This document shows, one piece after another, positions 47,770 to 58,217 of a DNA stretch of 64,000 nt. The DNA comes from Aurelia coerulea (taxonomy: Eukaryota; Cnidaria; Scyphozoa; Semaeostomeae; Ulmaridae), in NCBI GenBank assembly GCA_039566865.1, contig CM076958.1, positions 7,974,501 to 8,038,500 on the forward strand, written 5' to 3'. A program made the position numbers and the translations under genes. Below the pieces are notes generated by a model. The model was given only the letters and a program-made list of their open reading frames with translations. It made no database searches and had not been told where the DNA came from. Position 1 is the stretch's first letter, and the number at the start of each line of letters is the position of its first letter.

Positions 47770-49010
47770 ATTTTCTGTCCATCTACTTTTTGGGATTCAA
47801 TACAAAAACGTTATATAGGAGGCCATTACATCAAACATAGCATTGCTGCTGCACAATCATAAGACCTGACAGCATTTTGAAGAATATTGCCAATTATCAT
47901 TGAGTTTAGGGGGCCCGTTGTGCAGGGATTGGACTCTAATTTGCATGTGAATTGAAAATATTTGGTAAGAATTGCCTATTACATGGATAAAACCATGGTT
48001 ATTTGCCTCCTACGACCATAAAATTGCTATTTTCTCAGGAATTGTCGCAATTTGAAGCTATTGAGTGCTAATTCTAAATAACCCCTTAATTCAGTCTATC
48101 AAAAGACATTTGTAAAGGTTCTTTGAGCTATTCATACCTGCATAGGAATCATTTTGTGAACTTAGGCTGTTACCGAGAGAACAATCATTGGGTTTTTTTA
48201 TGGGTAGGGGTAGCCGTTGATAAAGTATAGTATGGTTCTCTTAGTGCTGACCAAATTCATAATTGTTATGCATCATTCGAAAGCTTATTGAATAAGCTTT
48301 CCAAATATCATATGGTTTAGGGGCCCATGGGTCGGGATCGGACCCTAATTTACATTTTAACTGAAAGTATGCGAGTAAAAACAGGGGGGAAAACCGTGGG
48401 TCTTTGCCTCGGACAACCCTAAAATTCGTATTTTCCTCATAAATGTTTGTCTTTTCAAGCCCTTTAAATGCTAATTTTGAATGATCCATCAATATAATCC
48501 ATCAAAAACCATATGTGAAGGTTCTGTCAGCTATTCCTACCCTTTTAGGAGTCATTCTGTGGACTTAGGTTGCTACAGAGAGAAGGTCGCCGGGTGGGTG
48601 TACCTGTCAATAAAATGTAATTTATTTCTAAAGTGCTATCCAAATTCATAATTGTTATACATCATTCGAAAGCTTATCAAATAAGCTTTCCAAATATCAT
48701 ATGGTTTAGGGGGCCCATGGGTCGGGATCGGACCCTAATTTACATTTTAACTGAAAGCATGCGAGTAAAAACAGAGGGAAAAACATTGTGTCTTTGCCTC
48801 GGACGACCCTAAAAATTGTATTTTCCTCATAAATGTTTGCCTTTTCAAGCCCTTTAAATGCTAATTTTGAACAATTCATCCATCTAATCCATCAGAAACC
48901 AGTTATGAAAGTTCTCTGAGAAATTTTATGCTTCTAGTGTTGATTTTGTGGAGACAGGTGATTTTTGCGAAATAATGTAACCAAAGTTATGAGTCCTCTG
49001 ATCTTTGATA
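47770..49010 (+). repeat. ~390 bp tandem repeat, about three units
   Basis: CATTCGAAAGCTTAT recurs near 48274 and 48663, and TAGGGGGCCCGTTGTGCAGG near 47907 matches TAGGGGCCCATGGGTCGGGA in later units. The last two units are close; the first is diverged. An 83-codon minus frame at 48241-48492 lies within one unit and has no motif. Confidence 0.85.
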
Positions 49011-49703
49011 AACCCCATCACTCCAAAAAACCATATTTTTACCTAGAAAAGAGATACTGACATGCGGTTTTTTGCGTTGTGTCCGTCTAACACTTGTGCT
49101 TCAAATAAATAATGTAAACTGCTATAAAAGAATACAAATTTTGTTTACTTATTTCCATCCCTGGGTCCACTGTGGAATGCTCGCAGCTATAGCCGCTCGG
49201 CCACTGACCGCAAATATGGTGACCCGCGGAGGATCTAACGCAACGTGACCCGCCGATTACATGACCTGGTGACCCGTGGATTACAGTTGTCGGATAATCG
49301 AGGCATGCGGTGGCAAGATCGCTTGCGTGATTTCAAGGATTCCTGTTGATTCGTCATCTCAAAGGTTGAAGCTTGATGTTAGACCATCCAATTTAGATCA
49401 GGGTTGCAATATTTGAACTCAAGCAGCGACAAGAGAAATGACCATGAAAAAACAGATTGTAAAAGAACATACTTTCGATTCTCCTTCAGGTTAGTTCAAA
49501 TTTATTTTCATTTGGTGAAGGAACAAAATGATATAACACAGCGAGGACAACTCACGATGTTGGAAGTGGCATCAGCAAACTGTTTTCGCGCGCTTTTTGT
49601 GAAAAACTAGGCCGAGACTCTTTTTTTCAGCGACTTTTGCAGTGCGATAAAATGTGTCAAGATTCGAGGGCGCTCCACAAGGGCGATACCCCTCTACAGT
49701 TCT

Positions 49704-49847
49704 TTTCAAGAGGTGATATCTGGTGTACCCCAAGGATCTGTCCTGGGCCCAATCCTTTTTAATTTTTATATAAATGATTTATTTCTGTTCATAAAACAGG
49801 CAACTCTCTACAATTATGCTGACGACAATACGCTTACTTATTTTTCG
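49704..49847 (+). pseudogene. Non-LTR element D, part 2: RT motifs B and C
   Basis: The frame resumes with QEVISGVPQGSVLGPILF (motif B), then YINDLFLFIK, and motif C as YADDNTLTYF with both catalytic Asp residues present. It is then cut by the hAT MITE at 49848. Confidence 0.92.
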
Positions 49848-50048
49848 CAGGGATGGCGCCAGGGGAGGGCCAGGGGGGGCTACAGCCCCCCCGTCAGAAG
49901 CATCTAGCCCCCCCGTCGGAAGAAATTTTGGGTTATTGTCGGAGGAAATTTGGCAAAATAACCTACGAAAACTGCATTTTCTAGCCATTTTAGCCCCCCT
50001 GTCGGAAGTTCCGGCCGCCCTGTCGGAAGATTTCTGGCGCCACCCCTG
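49848..50048. mobile_element. 201 bp hAT-type MITE, 8 bp TSD, in RT frame
   Basis: Ends CAGGGATGGCGCCAG and CTGGCGCCACCCCTG are inverted repeats. ATTTTTCG is duplicated at 49840-49847 and 50049-50056. The interior repeats GCCCCCCCGTCGGAAG four to five times. It interrupts the RT of element D just after the YADD motif, so it inserted after that copy had arrived. Confidence 0.93.
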
Positions 50049-50056
50049 ATTTTTCG

Positions 50057-50686
50057 AAAAGCATGCCTGATCTTCTTTATCCTGGCTAGAGCAAAATGAA
50101 ATGATTGCCAATCCTGAAAAATTCCATGCTTTATTGCTCAGAAAAAATCAGACAAACACTTAGTGGAGAGCAAATTAACATTAAGGGTAATGTGATCAAA
50201 TCTGAGGAGACTGTCAAACTTTTGGAGTCACTTTGGATTATAAACTGAATTTCGACCCGCATATTTCTAATCTTTGCAAAAAAGCTGCATCACAATTGAA
50301 TGTTCTTGAAAGGTTAAAGATGTTTATTGGCTTTAAGGAGAAAAAGATCCTAGTTCAGAGTTTTGAATGTTCAAATTTCGATTATTGCCCCTTGGTGTGG
50401 TATTTCTCATCTTCCAAGTCATTACAGAAAATTGAAAAGTTATAAGAACGTGCCCTAAGGTTTCTCTATAACGATCATAAAAGTTCATATAAGGATTTGC
50501 TTTCAAAATCTAGTAAATGCACGATGCAGGTTGCGCGCCAAAGACTCCTTTGTGACATTGAAATATTCAAAACTCTGAATCATTTGAATCCACCATTTAT
50601 GAAGAGAATTTTTGAATTACGCTCTTCAAATTATTCGTTAAGTAATTCAAATAATTTAACCCATTTCAGACCTAATTGCAATTAAC
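50057..50686 (+). pseudogene. Non-LTR element D, part 3: RT thumb and C-terminal region
   Basis: After the MITE the sequence continues in several frames. 50233-50445 contains DYKLNFDPHISNLCKKAA and NFDYCPLVWYFSS, then a TAA stop at 50443. The frame reads on (RALRFLYNDHKSSY) into 50497-50685, with VARQRLLCDIEIFKTLN and ELRSSNYSLSNSNNL. It ends at the gypsy junction near 50686; the final C-terminus is missing. Confidence 0.88.
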
Positions 50687-51765
50687 TGGTTTTACTCTTA
50701 TGCTATCATTCTCATTTAATGAATCAAGATCTTTTGCATGCTTTTTGAAACTTTTCTCTGTTCTCTCTTGCTTGACAATTCTGTCTCTTTTCTCTTTGGC
50801 ATCATTTCTCTCTGGTCTTAACAAATTTCCTGTTGTTGGTAGGTCTGTTTTCGTTCTACGACCTAAGAATCTTTTAGCAGGGCTTGTTGTTAATCCATCT
50901 TGAATTGTGTTACAGTAAGCTAACAGTGCCTTATAAGCATCTTCCTTGTCATCCTTTGCTTTGGACATAATGCTTTTTGCTATCTTTACTGCTGCTTCTG
51001 CTCTTCCATTTCCCAGTGGGTGATAAGGGCTGTATGTATGATGGATAAAGTTCCAAGACTTAGCGAAACTATCGAATTCATTTGATATGAATTGGGGTCC
51101 ATTATCACTAATGACAATGTCACACTGTCCATGCCTTGACATCTGGGTTTTCAGCTTCTTGATATCTCTTTTAGAGAGCGTATTTGGTAGCTTGTCAACT
51201 TCTATGAAATTTGAATAGTGGTCTACTGTGACTAAGTAGTTATCACCATTCCTGTCACATAAATCTGTGGACACAATTTGCCATGGACGCTCTGGTATCT
51301 CCACTGGTAACAGAGTTTCTTTCTGCTGGTTTCTTGAATAGCCATGGCAAATTTCACACTCTGATATGTAATCTTTGATTTCTGGTTCATTCTCCAAAAC
51401 ACACATTTTCTGGCTCTCCTAAGACAGAGCTTCTTTCTGCTAAGTGAGAATTGTGGTCTTCTTGAATAGCTACTGGTCAAATTTCACATTTCTTTTAAAA
51501 ATCCATCTAATACATGTTATGTAATCTTATCTAATTTCTGAATTTAAAATAAAATACAACAAATAACATTGAAAAAACACAGGATTGCTGGCAAATGTAA
51601 ACAGACTAAAACACACATGAAGAGCCATAATGAGATTAGGGGAATTTCTGGCTCTCCTAAGACAAGCTTGTATTCCTAAGTGAGAATTGTGAATTTCTTC
51701 TCTCATTGCAGATCTTAGTACTGGTGGAACAATCACTCTTTCTCCTCTGTAAATAAGAGCCTCAT
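50672..51765 (-). pseudogene. Ty3/gypsy element 2: integrase
   Basis: The 244-codon frame 51406-50672 contains the second half of the zinc finger (CEICHGYSRNQQKE) and the D,D,E core: STDLCD, VISDNGPQF and the Glu of NGRAEAAVK. The C-terminal part has FLGRRTKTDLP and NENDSIRV. The first half of the finger lies in another frame at 51736-51640 (MREEIHNSHLGIQACLRRAR). Between them, 51410-51660 has a local duplication of the finger region plus about 95 AT-rich bases, which breaks the gene. The core motifs remain. Confidence 0.92.
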
Positions 51766-52970
51766 GTATTGCTAATTCATCTCTGTGCTTGAAATATGGC
51801 TTAAAACAGCAACTTGACTTTTGTCATCTGGCCATCCTTTAGTAATGACATCCTTGAGCTCTTTCATTGTCTCATCATTGTTTGTTTCTTTCAACAAATT
51901 CTCTCTCCACTGTTCACCTATGAAAACATGGGATACTGCATTAACTTCAATTTTGTAGCTAATGTTACAGCTTTCTTTGAATGGTTGTGGACTACAACTC
52001 AGTTTATCAGGTATGTTCTGTTCAGATCCTGTTTTGTATTGTACATTTATGTCATAATTCTGAAGTCTCGGCCGAAATCCTTGTAATCTCCTGGGTATAT
52101 CTTTCAGGGGTTTGATCATTATTCTTTCTAAAGGCTTATGATCACTTTTGACTGTTGTCTGTCGACCGTATGTATACTGGTGGTATTCTCAACAGACCAG
52201 GTAATGGCTAACATTTCTTTCCTATAGGCGCATATATTTTTTCTGTTTCTGTTAAAGCACGGCTGCTATAGGCTATTGGTTGCCCATTCTGGAGTAATGC
52301 TGCACCTAATCCAATGTCACTTGCATCACATTGAATCTCTAATTGCTCCTTGGGGTCGTAATATCTCAGAACTGGCTCTTTTGCAGGCATCTCTTTAGTT
52401 TTGTTGAACACTTCAGATTCTTTATCAGACCATAGCCATTTTACATCTTGCTTTGTAAGCTTTCTCAGTGGCTCTATCACATCAGAGAGATTTGGTAAGA
52501 ACTTTGCAAGGTATTGAACAAAACCTATGAATCCTCTGAGCTCTGTAATGTTTGAAGGCTCTTTCATATCTCTTATGGCTTTGATTTTCTCTGGATCTGG
52601 CTTTAGGCCTTCACTTGTGACAATATGTCCCAAGAACTTTATGCTTGATTTGCGTAACTGCATCTTTGCCTTGTTCAGCTTTTATTTCTACATCTTTACA
52701 TCTTTTGAGTAATGCTAGAAGCCTTTGATTGTGAACTTTGGTAGCTTCTTCAACATCATCTCCACTTCCTATGACTATGATGTCATCTGCTATGCATGCG
52801 ATTCCTTCAATATCACTTAAGACTTGGTGCAACTTTCTCTGAAAGATTTCTGCAGATACATTTAATCCAAATGGTAGTCTCAGCCACCTATATCTTCCAA
52901 ATTGGGTGTTAAATTTTGTCAGGAAACTGGATTCTTCATAATTTCACATGCCAGTAGCCTGATTTCAAAT
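51766..52970 (-). pseudogene. Ty3/gypsy element 2: RT C-terminal half and RNase H
   Basis: From high to low coordinate: RT around motif C in frame 52832-52611 (GIACIADDIIVIGSGDD); the thumb and connection in 52663-52208 ([38 protein letters not shown]); RNase H start ([32 protein letters not shown]). After a frame break near 52200 comes the RNase H tail in 52119-51772 (RRLQGFRPRLQNYDINVQYK; IPDKLS). The segment 52970-52840, holding RT motifs A and B, reads only through several frameshifts. Confidence 0.9.
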
Positions 52971-53740
52971 CAAGATGAGAATACTTTTGCATTCTGCAAC
53001 TTTGGAAGAATATCATCCATAATTGGTAGGTAGTATATTTCTCTTTGTAATGCTGTATTCAACTTCTGTGGATCAATGCATACTCTTAACTTTCCGCTCT
53101 CCCTTTTCTGTGGGGTTACAAGACTACTCTCCCATTGGGTTGGTTCATACACTTTTGTAATCACTCTATCATCCTCCATCTTGTTTAACTCTCTCTTTAA
53201 ATCATTGACTAGTGAATGAGGAACTCTCCTAACTGAGTTTACACTCAGCTTTATCTCTTGATTTACAACTAGGTGCTGTTCTCCTGGTAAACTTCCAATA
53301 CCATCATCAAATACACTTGGGAAACTATTAACTATGTCCTCTTCTGACTGGACTATTATTTCATTTACTCTTGCCTCCTTGAAATTATCATTGTTTATTG
53401 TGAGCAAATTCATGGCTTCGCTTGCTCTTAATCCTAAGATTGGTGTAAGATCCTCTTGAACAATAATGAATGTAAGCCTGTACTTCTTGTTATTTGATGG
53501 GTTTTCAATTACTAGTCTGGCAGAACCTGCAGGGGTTATTCTGTTGCCAGTCCATGAGTTCAGTATTTATGATGGGAGTCTTGATTGTTGCTGCATCTTT
53601 TGGCATGAATTTTGTTGGCAAAATGTTCACTGAAGAACGGTATCAACTTGAAAAGACACTTGTTTGCTCTGGACCTTATCATCATATCAGCAAATATCTT
53701 TGTCTTCTTGATAGTATAAACTAGCTGCTCACTTTCTACC
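52971..53740 (-). pseudogene. Ty3/gypsy element 2: protease and RT N-terminal part
   Basis: Frame 53413-52970 begins at the protease/RT boundary and runs through FPSVFDDGIGSLPGE to RT fingers (ESSLVTPQKRESGKLRVCID). Just upstream, 53560-53400 reads the protease C-terminal part (RLTFIIVQEDLTPILGLRAS). Farther up, near 53650-53625, the catalytic site reads VDT but the following Gly is replaced and the frame shifts, so the protease is dead. Confidence 0.85.
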
Positions 53741-54338
53741 ATATCTATTGACGCAACTGAATCAGTGTCATCATTAACTTGATTTGCTTTCCTTTCTTTG
53801 CAAAGTGGTTGCTCTTGCCACAATTTTTACATATCTTTCCATAGGCTGGGCATAATTCCTTCTTACATTGGTGCTTTCTTCCACAAAATTTACATTGAAT
53901 AATTTTAGCAGCAGGCTTGGAACTTGAATCTCTCACTGCTGTTTGTTTCCCTGTTTTATTAATCTTATGAACAACATCTGTTGACTGCCGTTGTATGTCC
54001 CCAATAGTTGCTCTTGCTGTCTCCTCACTTCTACAAATGGGAATTGCTATCTCTAATGTCAGCCCTTGTGTCGACAAAAGATGCGTCGGGTATCTTCACA
54101 CTGTAGACCTAGAATTACACGATCTCTGATTAATTCATCATGAAGATCTTTTGAAATTACATTTTGCAGCAAGCTGCCTCAAATTTGCCAAGTAAGTATC
54201 AACATTTTCATCACTATTCTGGTTCCTGCTAATAAACGTAAATCTTTGAAAAACAATATTTGTATCACCAACATAATGAGCTTCTAGAACTTCAAAGACA
54301 GAGTTTACTCTACGTTCTGTTTTTTGATTTTTGCACAA
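53741..54338 (-). pseudogene. Ty3/gypsy element 2: gag with two zinc knuckles
   Basis: Frame 54338-54138 has the gag segment VFQRFTFISRNQNSDENVDT and YLANLRQLAAKCNF. After a frame change, 54077-53745 carries two CCHC-like knuckles in CKFCGRKHQCKKELCPAYGK and CKNCGKSNHFAKK. The last Cys of the second knuckle is lost to a frameshift near 53815. Gag is truncated upstream at about 54338, and I did not find an LTR on either side. Confidence 0.85.
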
Positions 54339-54344
54339 CTATAT

Positions 54345-54605
54345 CCAATTCCAGAAAGCCCGCTCGTTTCCCACTTTCTTTGGGTCAAGATTCTTGTAAA
54401 AATCTCTTTTTGCTTCCCTATTCACGCTTACAACGAGATTTCTCTGGATCTTGTACTTCCGTATGTCTTCGTCATTCCGAGAAACATTTGCTCTATTTTT
54501 TAATCAAGTGCGTTTCATCATAGCGTTGCGTAGCTTTTTAGACATATGTGGCTTATTGTTGCCTCGTATAGAAACAAATTTTTTAGGGGCGAGGCTGTTT
54601 AAGGT
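54345..54605 (-). pseudogene. Non-LTR element fragment, linker between endonuclease and RT
   Basis: On the minus strand the frame reads NNKPHMSKKLRNAMMKRT, then after a stop LKNRANVSRNDEDIRKYK, QRNLVVSVNREAKRDFY and ERAFWNWI. Basic, helix-rich sequence of this form is the EN-RT linker of jockey/CR1-type elements. No EN or RT domain remains. It abuts the gag end of gypsy element 2. Confidence 0.7.
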
Positions 54606-54649
54606 GGTAACATACAAATTTTCAAATTCTGCGTAGTTTTCTGGCCAGG

Positions 54650-54765
54650 TCGAAAACACGGAACTCTCGGATCTCTCGGAACAAACGTGTTCCGAGGTTT
54701 CCGTGATTTCCGAGAGTTCTGTGTTTTCGAGTAGACATAGGCCATACTCGAAAACACGAAAATGT
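54650..54765. repeat. CCGAGA-rich palindrome 1
   Basis: TCGAAAACACGGAACTCTCG (left) is inverted downstream as CGAGAGTTCTGTGTTTTCGA. A third copy, CTCGAAAACACG, follows near 54748. The core has repeated CTCGGA/TCCGAG units. Confidence 0.85.
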
Positions 54766-54921
54766 CAAAAATGTACAGTATCATTGAATGCCGTGACAAT
54801 GATTGCTTGGCATTTGTTGTTTGGATAGCGTTTTGCCTGACCTGTACCTGTTGCATGCATTGCTTTAATACACAATCAACGAAAACATACAGTTGATGCA
54901 CATCAATGGTATCTTTCTGTA

Positions 54922-55200
54922 CTACCCTTCTGTCCTCCTGTTCACAGTAATTTGTCTGGAAGGTAGGACAAGCACGGTCGTAACATTGTGCTTTGCTCGT
55001 AAAGCGACGGAATGCATCAAACTTAAGCTCAAATTCGACTTTAACTTATCCATTTACATCTCATTCCGAGATATCCGAGATTTCCGAGAAGCCCGCGTTT
55101 TCGAGTAAACCCTATGCATACTCGAAAACGCGGACATCTCGGAAATCTCGGATATCTCGGAACGCATTGTTTCTTTGTAAAACGACGCATGTTTCTACTA
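54922..55200 (+). repeat. Direct duplication, copy 1, with palindrome 2
   Basis: Starts CTACCCTTCTGTCCTCCTGT and repeats 351 bases later at 55273. It contains a ~100 base palindrome (55064-55163): TTCCGAGATATCCGAGATTT, CGCGTTTTCGAGTA, a short centre, then the reverse complement. Confidence 0.88.
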
Positions 55201-55272
55201 TCTTGATTATCCCTATAGCCCGTGGCCCTGCTCCAGGCACCTAGTTGATTGGATATCGAACGATTGGATGCT

Positions 55273-55545
55273 CTACCCTTCTGTCCTCCTGTTCACAGTA
55301 ATTTGTCTGGAAAGTAGGACAAGCACGGTCGTAACATTGTGCTTTGCTAGTAAAGCGATGAAATGCATCAAACTTTAACTTATCCATTTACATCTCATTC
55401 CGAGATATCCGAGATTTCCGAGATGTCTGCGTTTTCGAGTATGCCTTATGCATACTTGAAATCGCGGACATCTCGGAAATCTCGGATATCTCAGATATCT
55501 CGGAACGCAATGCTTCTCTGTAAAACGACGCACATCTTGCGTGAT
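55273..55545 (+). repeat. Direct duplication, copy 2, with palindrome 3
   Basis: Same order as copy 1 with a small deletion (near 55378). Its palindrome, 55398-55505, has one extra ATCTCGGAT-like unit in the right arm, so the CCGAGATAT unit itself varies in number. Confidence 0.88.
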
Positions 55546-55639
55546 ATTCATTACTCTAAGATTTCTCTGGAATCCTGGAATAGATTTTTTCGCAATTATT
55601 AGGAGAAGATTCCCTGTAGATTAAAGAGCGACTGTTGAC

Positions 55640-56480
55640 CGGCATGCTTTGCGATCGTTTGTTTATGTTTTGGTACGAATTTAGACTAGGACCAAGGTAG
55701 TCAGTCTAGGTTTTAGACCGCTTGTTACCCTGTGCCTCAATGTTTTGCTGCATAAACTAAAGCAGACCGACCGACAGAAAGGATCAGAAGAGAGAAGACA
55801 GTGGAAGATATGATTCATGTACTTCGAAAGCAACTCCAGTGGAGCCTAGTTCCCATCATCAGGTAGGAAGACACCTATTTTATAACTTCAATGCTGTATG
55901 AAGCATCGCTTTCTTGTTTGAGCGAAGTTAGACTTAGGCCCAGTCCAGGTATCATACAGATTCACTCACAACACATAGTCATATATGTGGACCCCTTGAT
56001 TCTATTCCACTACTTCCCAACCTGTAACCTGTCGTCCCAAAGTTTAGGAAGTATGACTTTGACATATATATACGTTTGTTTTGGCCTGAAATCTATATTG
56101 AAAGTGCCACCTCCCTATCACTTTGCTGCGTGTATGCAATGAATCATAGCTTTGTCAACCCAAATGTTGGAGCTAGAAATGATAAGAGCAGGCCAAATGT
56201 TTATCAGATTCTTTGTGGTGAAATTTGCATCAAACTGGGAGACTCGCTTTATCTAGCTCCTAGAATTTCCCAGGTGCATGAAGAGGTGCTTGATCAACCT
56301 TCAACACCGCTCTTAAAAGGTCTAAATAATATAACTGATACAACTTGACCATGTATCATTATCATTATTTTTGCTGTTAGCAAGAAAATCTGATTTTCTT
56401 TCTTTGTGATCTAGGTACAAATGAAGCTGGCTCCCCTACTGAATCTTGCCAATGAAACAATGTTCTGATGGACGTAAACA
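55640..56480 (+). other. Left interior of the 7.8 kb element, possible exon
   Basis: A CAG/GTAGGAAG splice-donor-like site follows CAACTCCAGTGG... near 55862. Plus frames 55891-56142 and 56076-56348 have no recognised domain. Confidence 0.35.
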
Positions 56481-56483
56481 ATA

Positions 56484-56870
56484 CACTCTTTTTTTTATAA
56501 GAAACTAAGGTCCGGTGCTGGTAGGCAGTTTCTTAAATTTTGGAGCCATTTTGCTACCAAAAAGTTTCTTATGTGTTTCTTATATTTTTAATGCCAGAAG
56601 TGTAGAGTTAATTTGGTTTTGTCTGAAGGGCTCCCAAATTACTTAGTAAGATTTCAAAACAAGTAAATGACATAACTTGCACTCAAAATAATGTCCAAAC
56701 AGTTACTATAACCGTGTACTGTCAAAACACATTTGAGTGCAACAGGAAACTTAAAATTGTAAATTACAAAAGTTTCTTAGCTTTTTCAATTCAGGTAGGG
56801 TTGTTTCTTAACTTTCGAAAAATCGAGCCTACCGTTTCTTATAAGCGGTTTCTTATAAAAAAAATGAGTG
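56484..56870. mobile_element. AAGAAACT-family MITE, CACTC-ended, TA TSD
   Basis: Ends CACTCTTTTTTTTATAAGAA and an imperfect inverse (TTCTTATAAAAAAAATGAGTG) are flanked by TA (56482-56483, 56871-56872). Inside, GTTTCTTA/TAAGAAAC units recur on both strands. Ends match the 39980-40521 element more than the CACGT-ended copies. Confidence 0.88.
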
Positions 56871-57010
56871 TACCATGAGAGAAAAAGTCAGCGAATGAAG
56901 ACACAGTTTTTGGAGAAATTGTAGCTACTCTGTATAACCATATACACAATTTATAATTCATATCATATACACATATTCCAAAGAATCAAGTTCAAGAACA
57001 ATGCAGACTA

Positions 57011-57390
57011 CACATTTTTATGTAAGAAACTTGGATATGGCCATGGAACTAAGAGTTTCTTAATTCAACATTAACTTTTCCCATTTTAGCACTGAAAGGT
57101 TTTTAATTTGTTTCTTATTTTTGAATGCAACTGCTGCATATATGTCTCTTTACATCAGACAATAAAACATCAGATAGGAAGAAACAGTGTTTCACTTCTT
57201 TCAAATATTAAACAGTTAGTTCATATATTACTCAAGAATAAGGGTTACAACAACTTGCTATAAGATCGTCAAAGTTAAGTATCAAAGTTTCTTACTACTT
57301 CCCAGATATAGAATTAGAGTTCTTAAAGTTGTGGCCATAGCTAAATACTAATTTCTTATAAACCACGGTTTCTTATAAACAACTTGTGGG
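57011..57390. mobile_element. AAGAAACT-family MITE, diverged
   Basis: Begins CACATTTTTATGTAAGAAAC after TA at 57009-57010 and ends near GGTTTCTTATAAACAACTTG. It carries several internal TTTCTTA units. The right terminus is uncertain. Confidence 0.65.
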
Positions 57391-58217
57391 TATTATATGA
57401 ATTTTCACTGGAAACACAAGTCATTGAATAGAAAATGTATACAAAAATATTGAGCTACTGGAACAAAATAAAGACATAGTCTAATTGTTGTCTCTGTAAT
57501 CATCTCTTAACTGTTTCATTTTCCAACACTTCAGGAGTTTCATTTTCAATATTATTATATGACCATTGCTTGCGAACTGTAAAAGGAAATAGAAAAGTAG
57601 TTAGAAAAAATATTTGAGAAAGAACATACAGTAAATCAAACCATCTGCACAAGGGTTTTAACCAAAAGGTACAGCAATGTACCCTATTCATATGATATGA
57701 CTTCATTGACTTAGGCCCTGTCCTGTATGATCATCATCATCTCTTTGTATTTAATCAATATTGACATATCATATATTTTCATAAGAACCTTAAATCTCTG
57801 AGCACCAACAAAATTATGAAACCCAAGTATAGTTTTTCATATAGTTTTGTATTACTAGTAAAACAATGCAAAAGAAACTTTCTTCGCCTTAAACTCTATC
57901 TTGCTCTTTGCCCTTATAAGGAGTTTCTTCAGCTTAGTTTGATGATGTACTTTACTCAGAGCCATTTGAGTTTAAAGTGCTTATGCAACCAAATAATCGA
58001 TCTTTTGTTTTGCTGTTAAAATTAAAGACCATATCGTCCACATCAATATTCAAAAAACCAAATTCAAATATCTTACTCCAAAGTATTTTTATAAGCGTTC
58101 AAAGTTGCATCATTTAGTCATTTGCGTGCGACAAAAATTTTTCTCTTGTGACGTCATAAGTAGTAGGCACCAGTCTTTACGAGTCACGAAACACACAGCG
58201 AACATTTAATATTCAAC
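57391..58217. other. No gene recognised; TGACGTCA site upstream of the THAP exon
   Basis: AT-rich interior of the 7.8 kb element. TGACGTCA at 58148-58155, a perfect CRE-type palindrome, lies about 65 bases upstream of the THAP-like ATG and could belong to its promoter (inference). Frames at 57500-57706 and 57816-58019 lack motifs. Confidence 0.4.

Larger units (their letters stand above)
46244..49292. mobile_element. 3049 bp element with ~130 bp TIRs and 9 bp TSD
   Basis: Ends CGGCAACTGTAATCCACGGG and its inverse (CCCGTGGATTACAGTTGTCG) lead into arms of about 130 bases that reach the CTATAGCTACGAGCATTC block. The 9 bp repeat GATAATCGA is perfect at 46235-46243 and 49293-49301. The arms hold repeats of GTAATCCACGGGTCA and a TGGCCAAGCGG motif. 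Long arms and 9 bp duplication again suit Mutator-like elements. Interior: a palindromic element and a ~390 bp tandem repeat; no transposase frame. Confidence 0.88.
45861..49703. mobile_element. DNA element with GTAGAGGGGTATCGCCC ends, inserted in element D
   Basis: GTAGAGGGGTATCGCCC near 45863 and its reverse complement ending near 49699 form the ends, with GGAGCG also shared inside. It sits exactly where the RT frame of element D is broken. I could not define the target duplication: the rejoined RT frame needs two stray bases removed. Without the inner 3049 bp element and its duplication it is about 785 bases. Superfamily not assigned; no transposase seen. Confidence 0.75.

Noticed and set aside
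50676..50903. Plus-strand frame at the gypsy integrase end
   Set aside because: Antisense shadow of the integrase C-terminal region.
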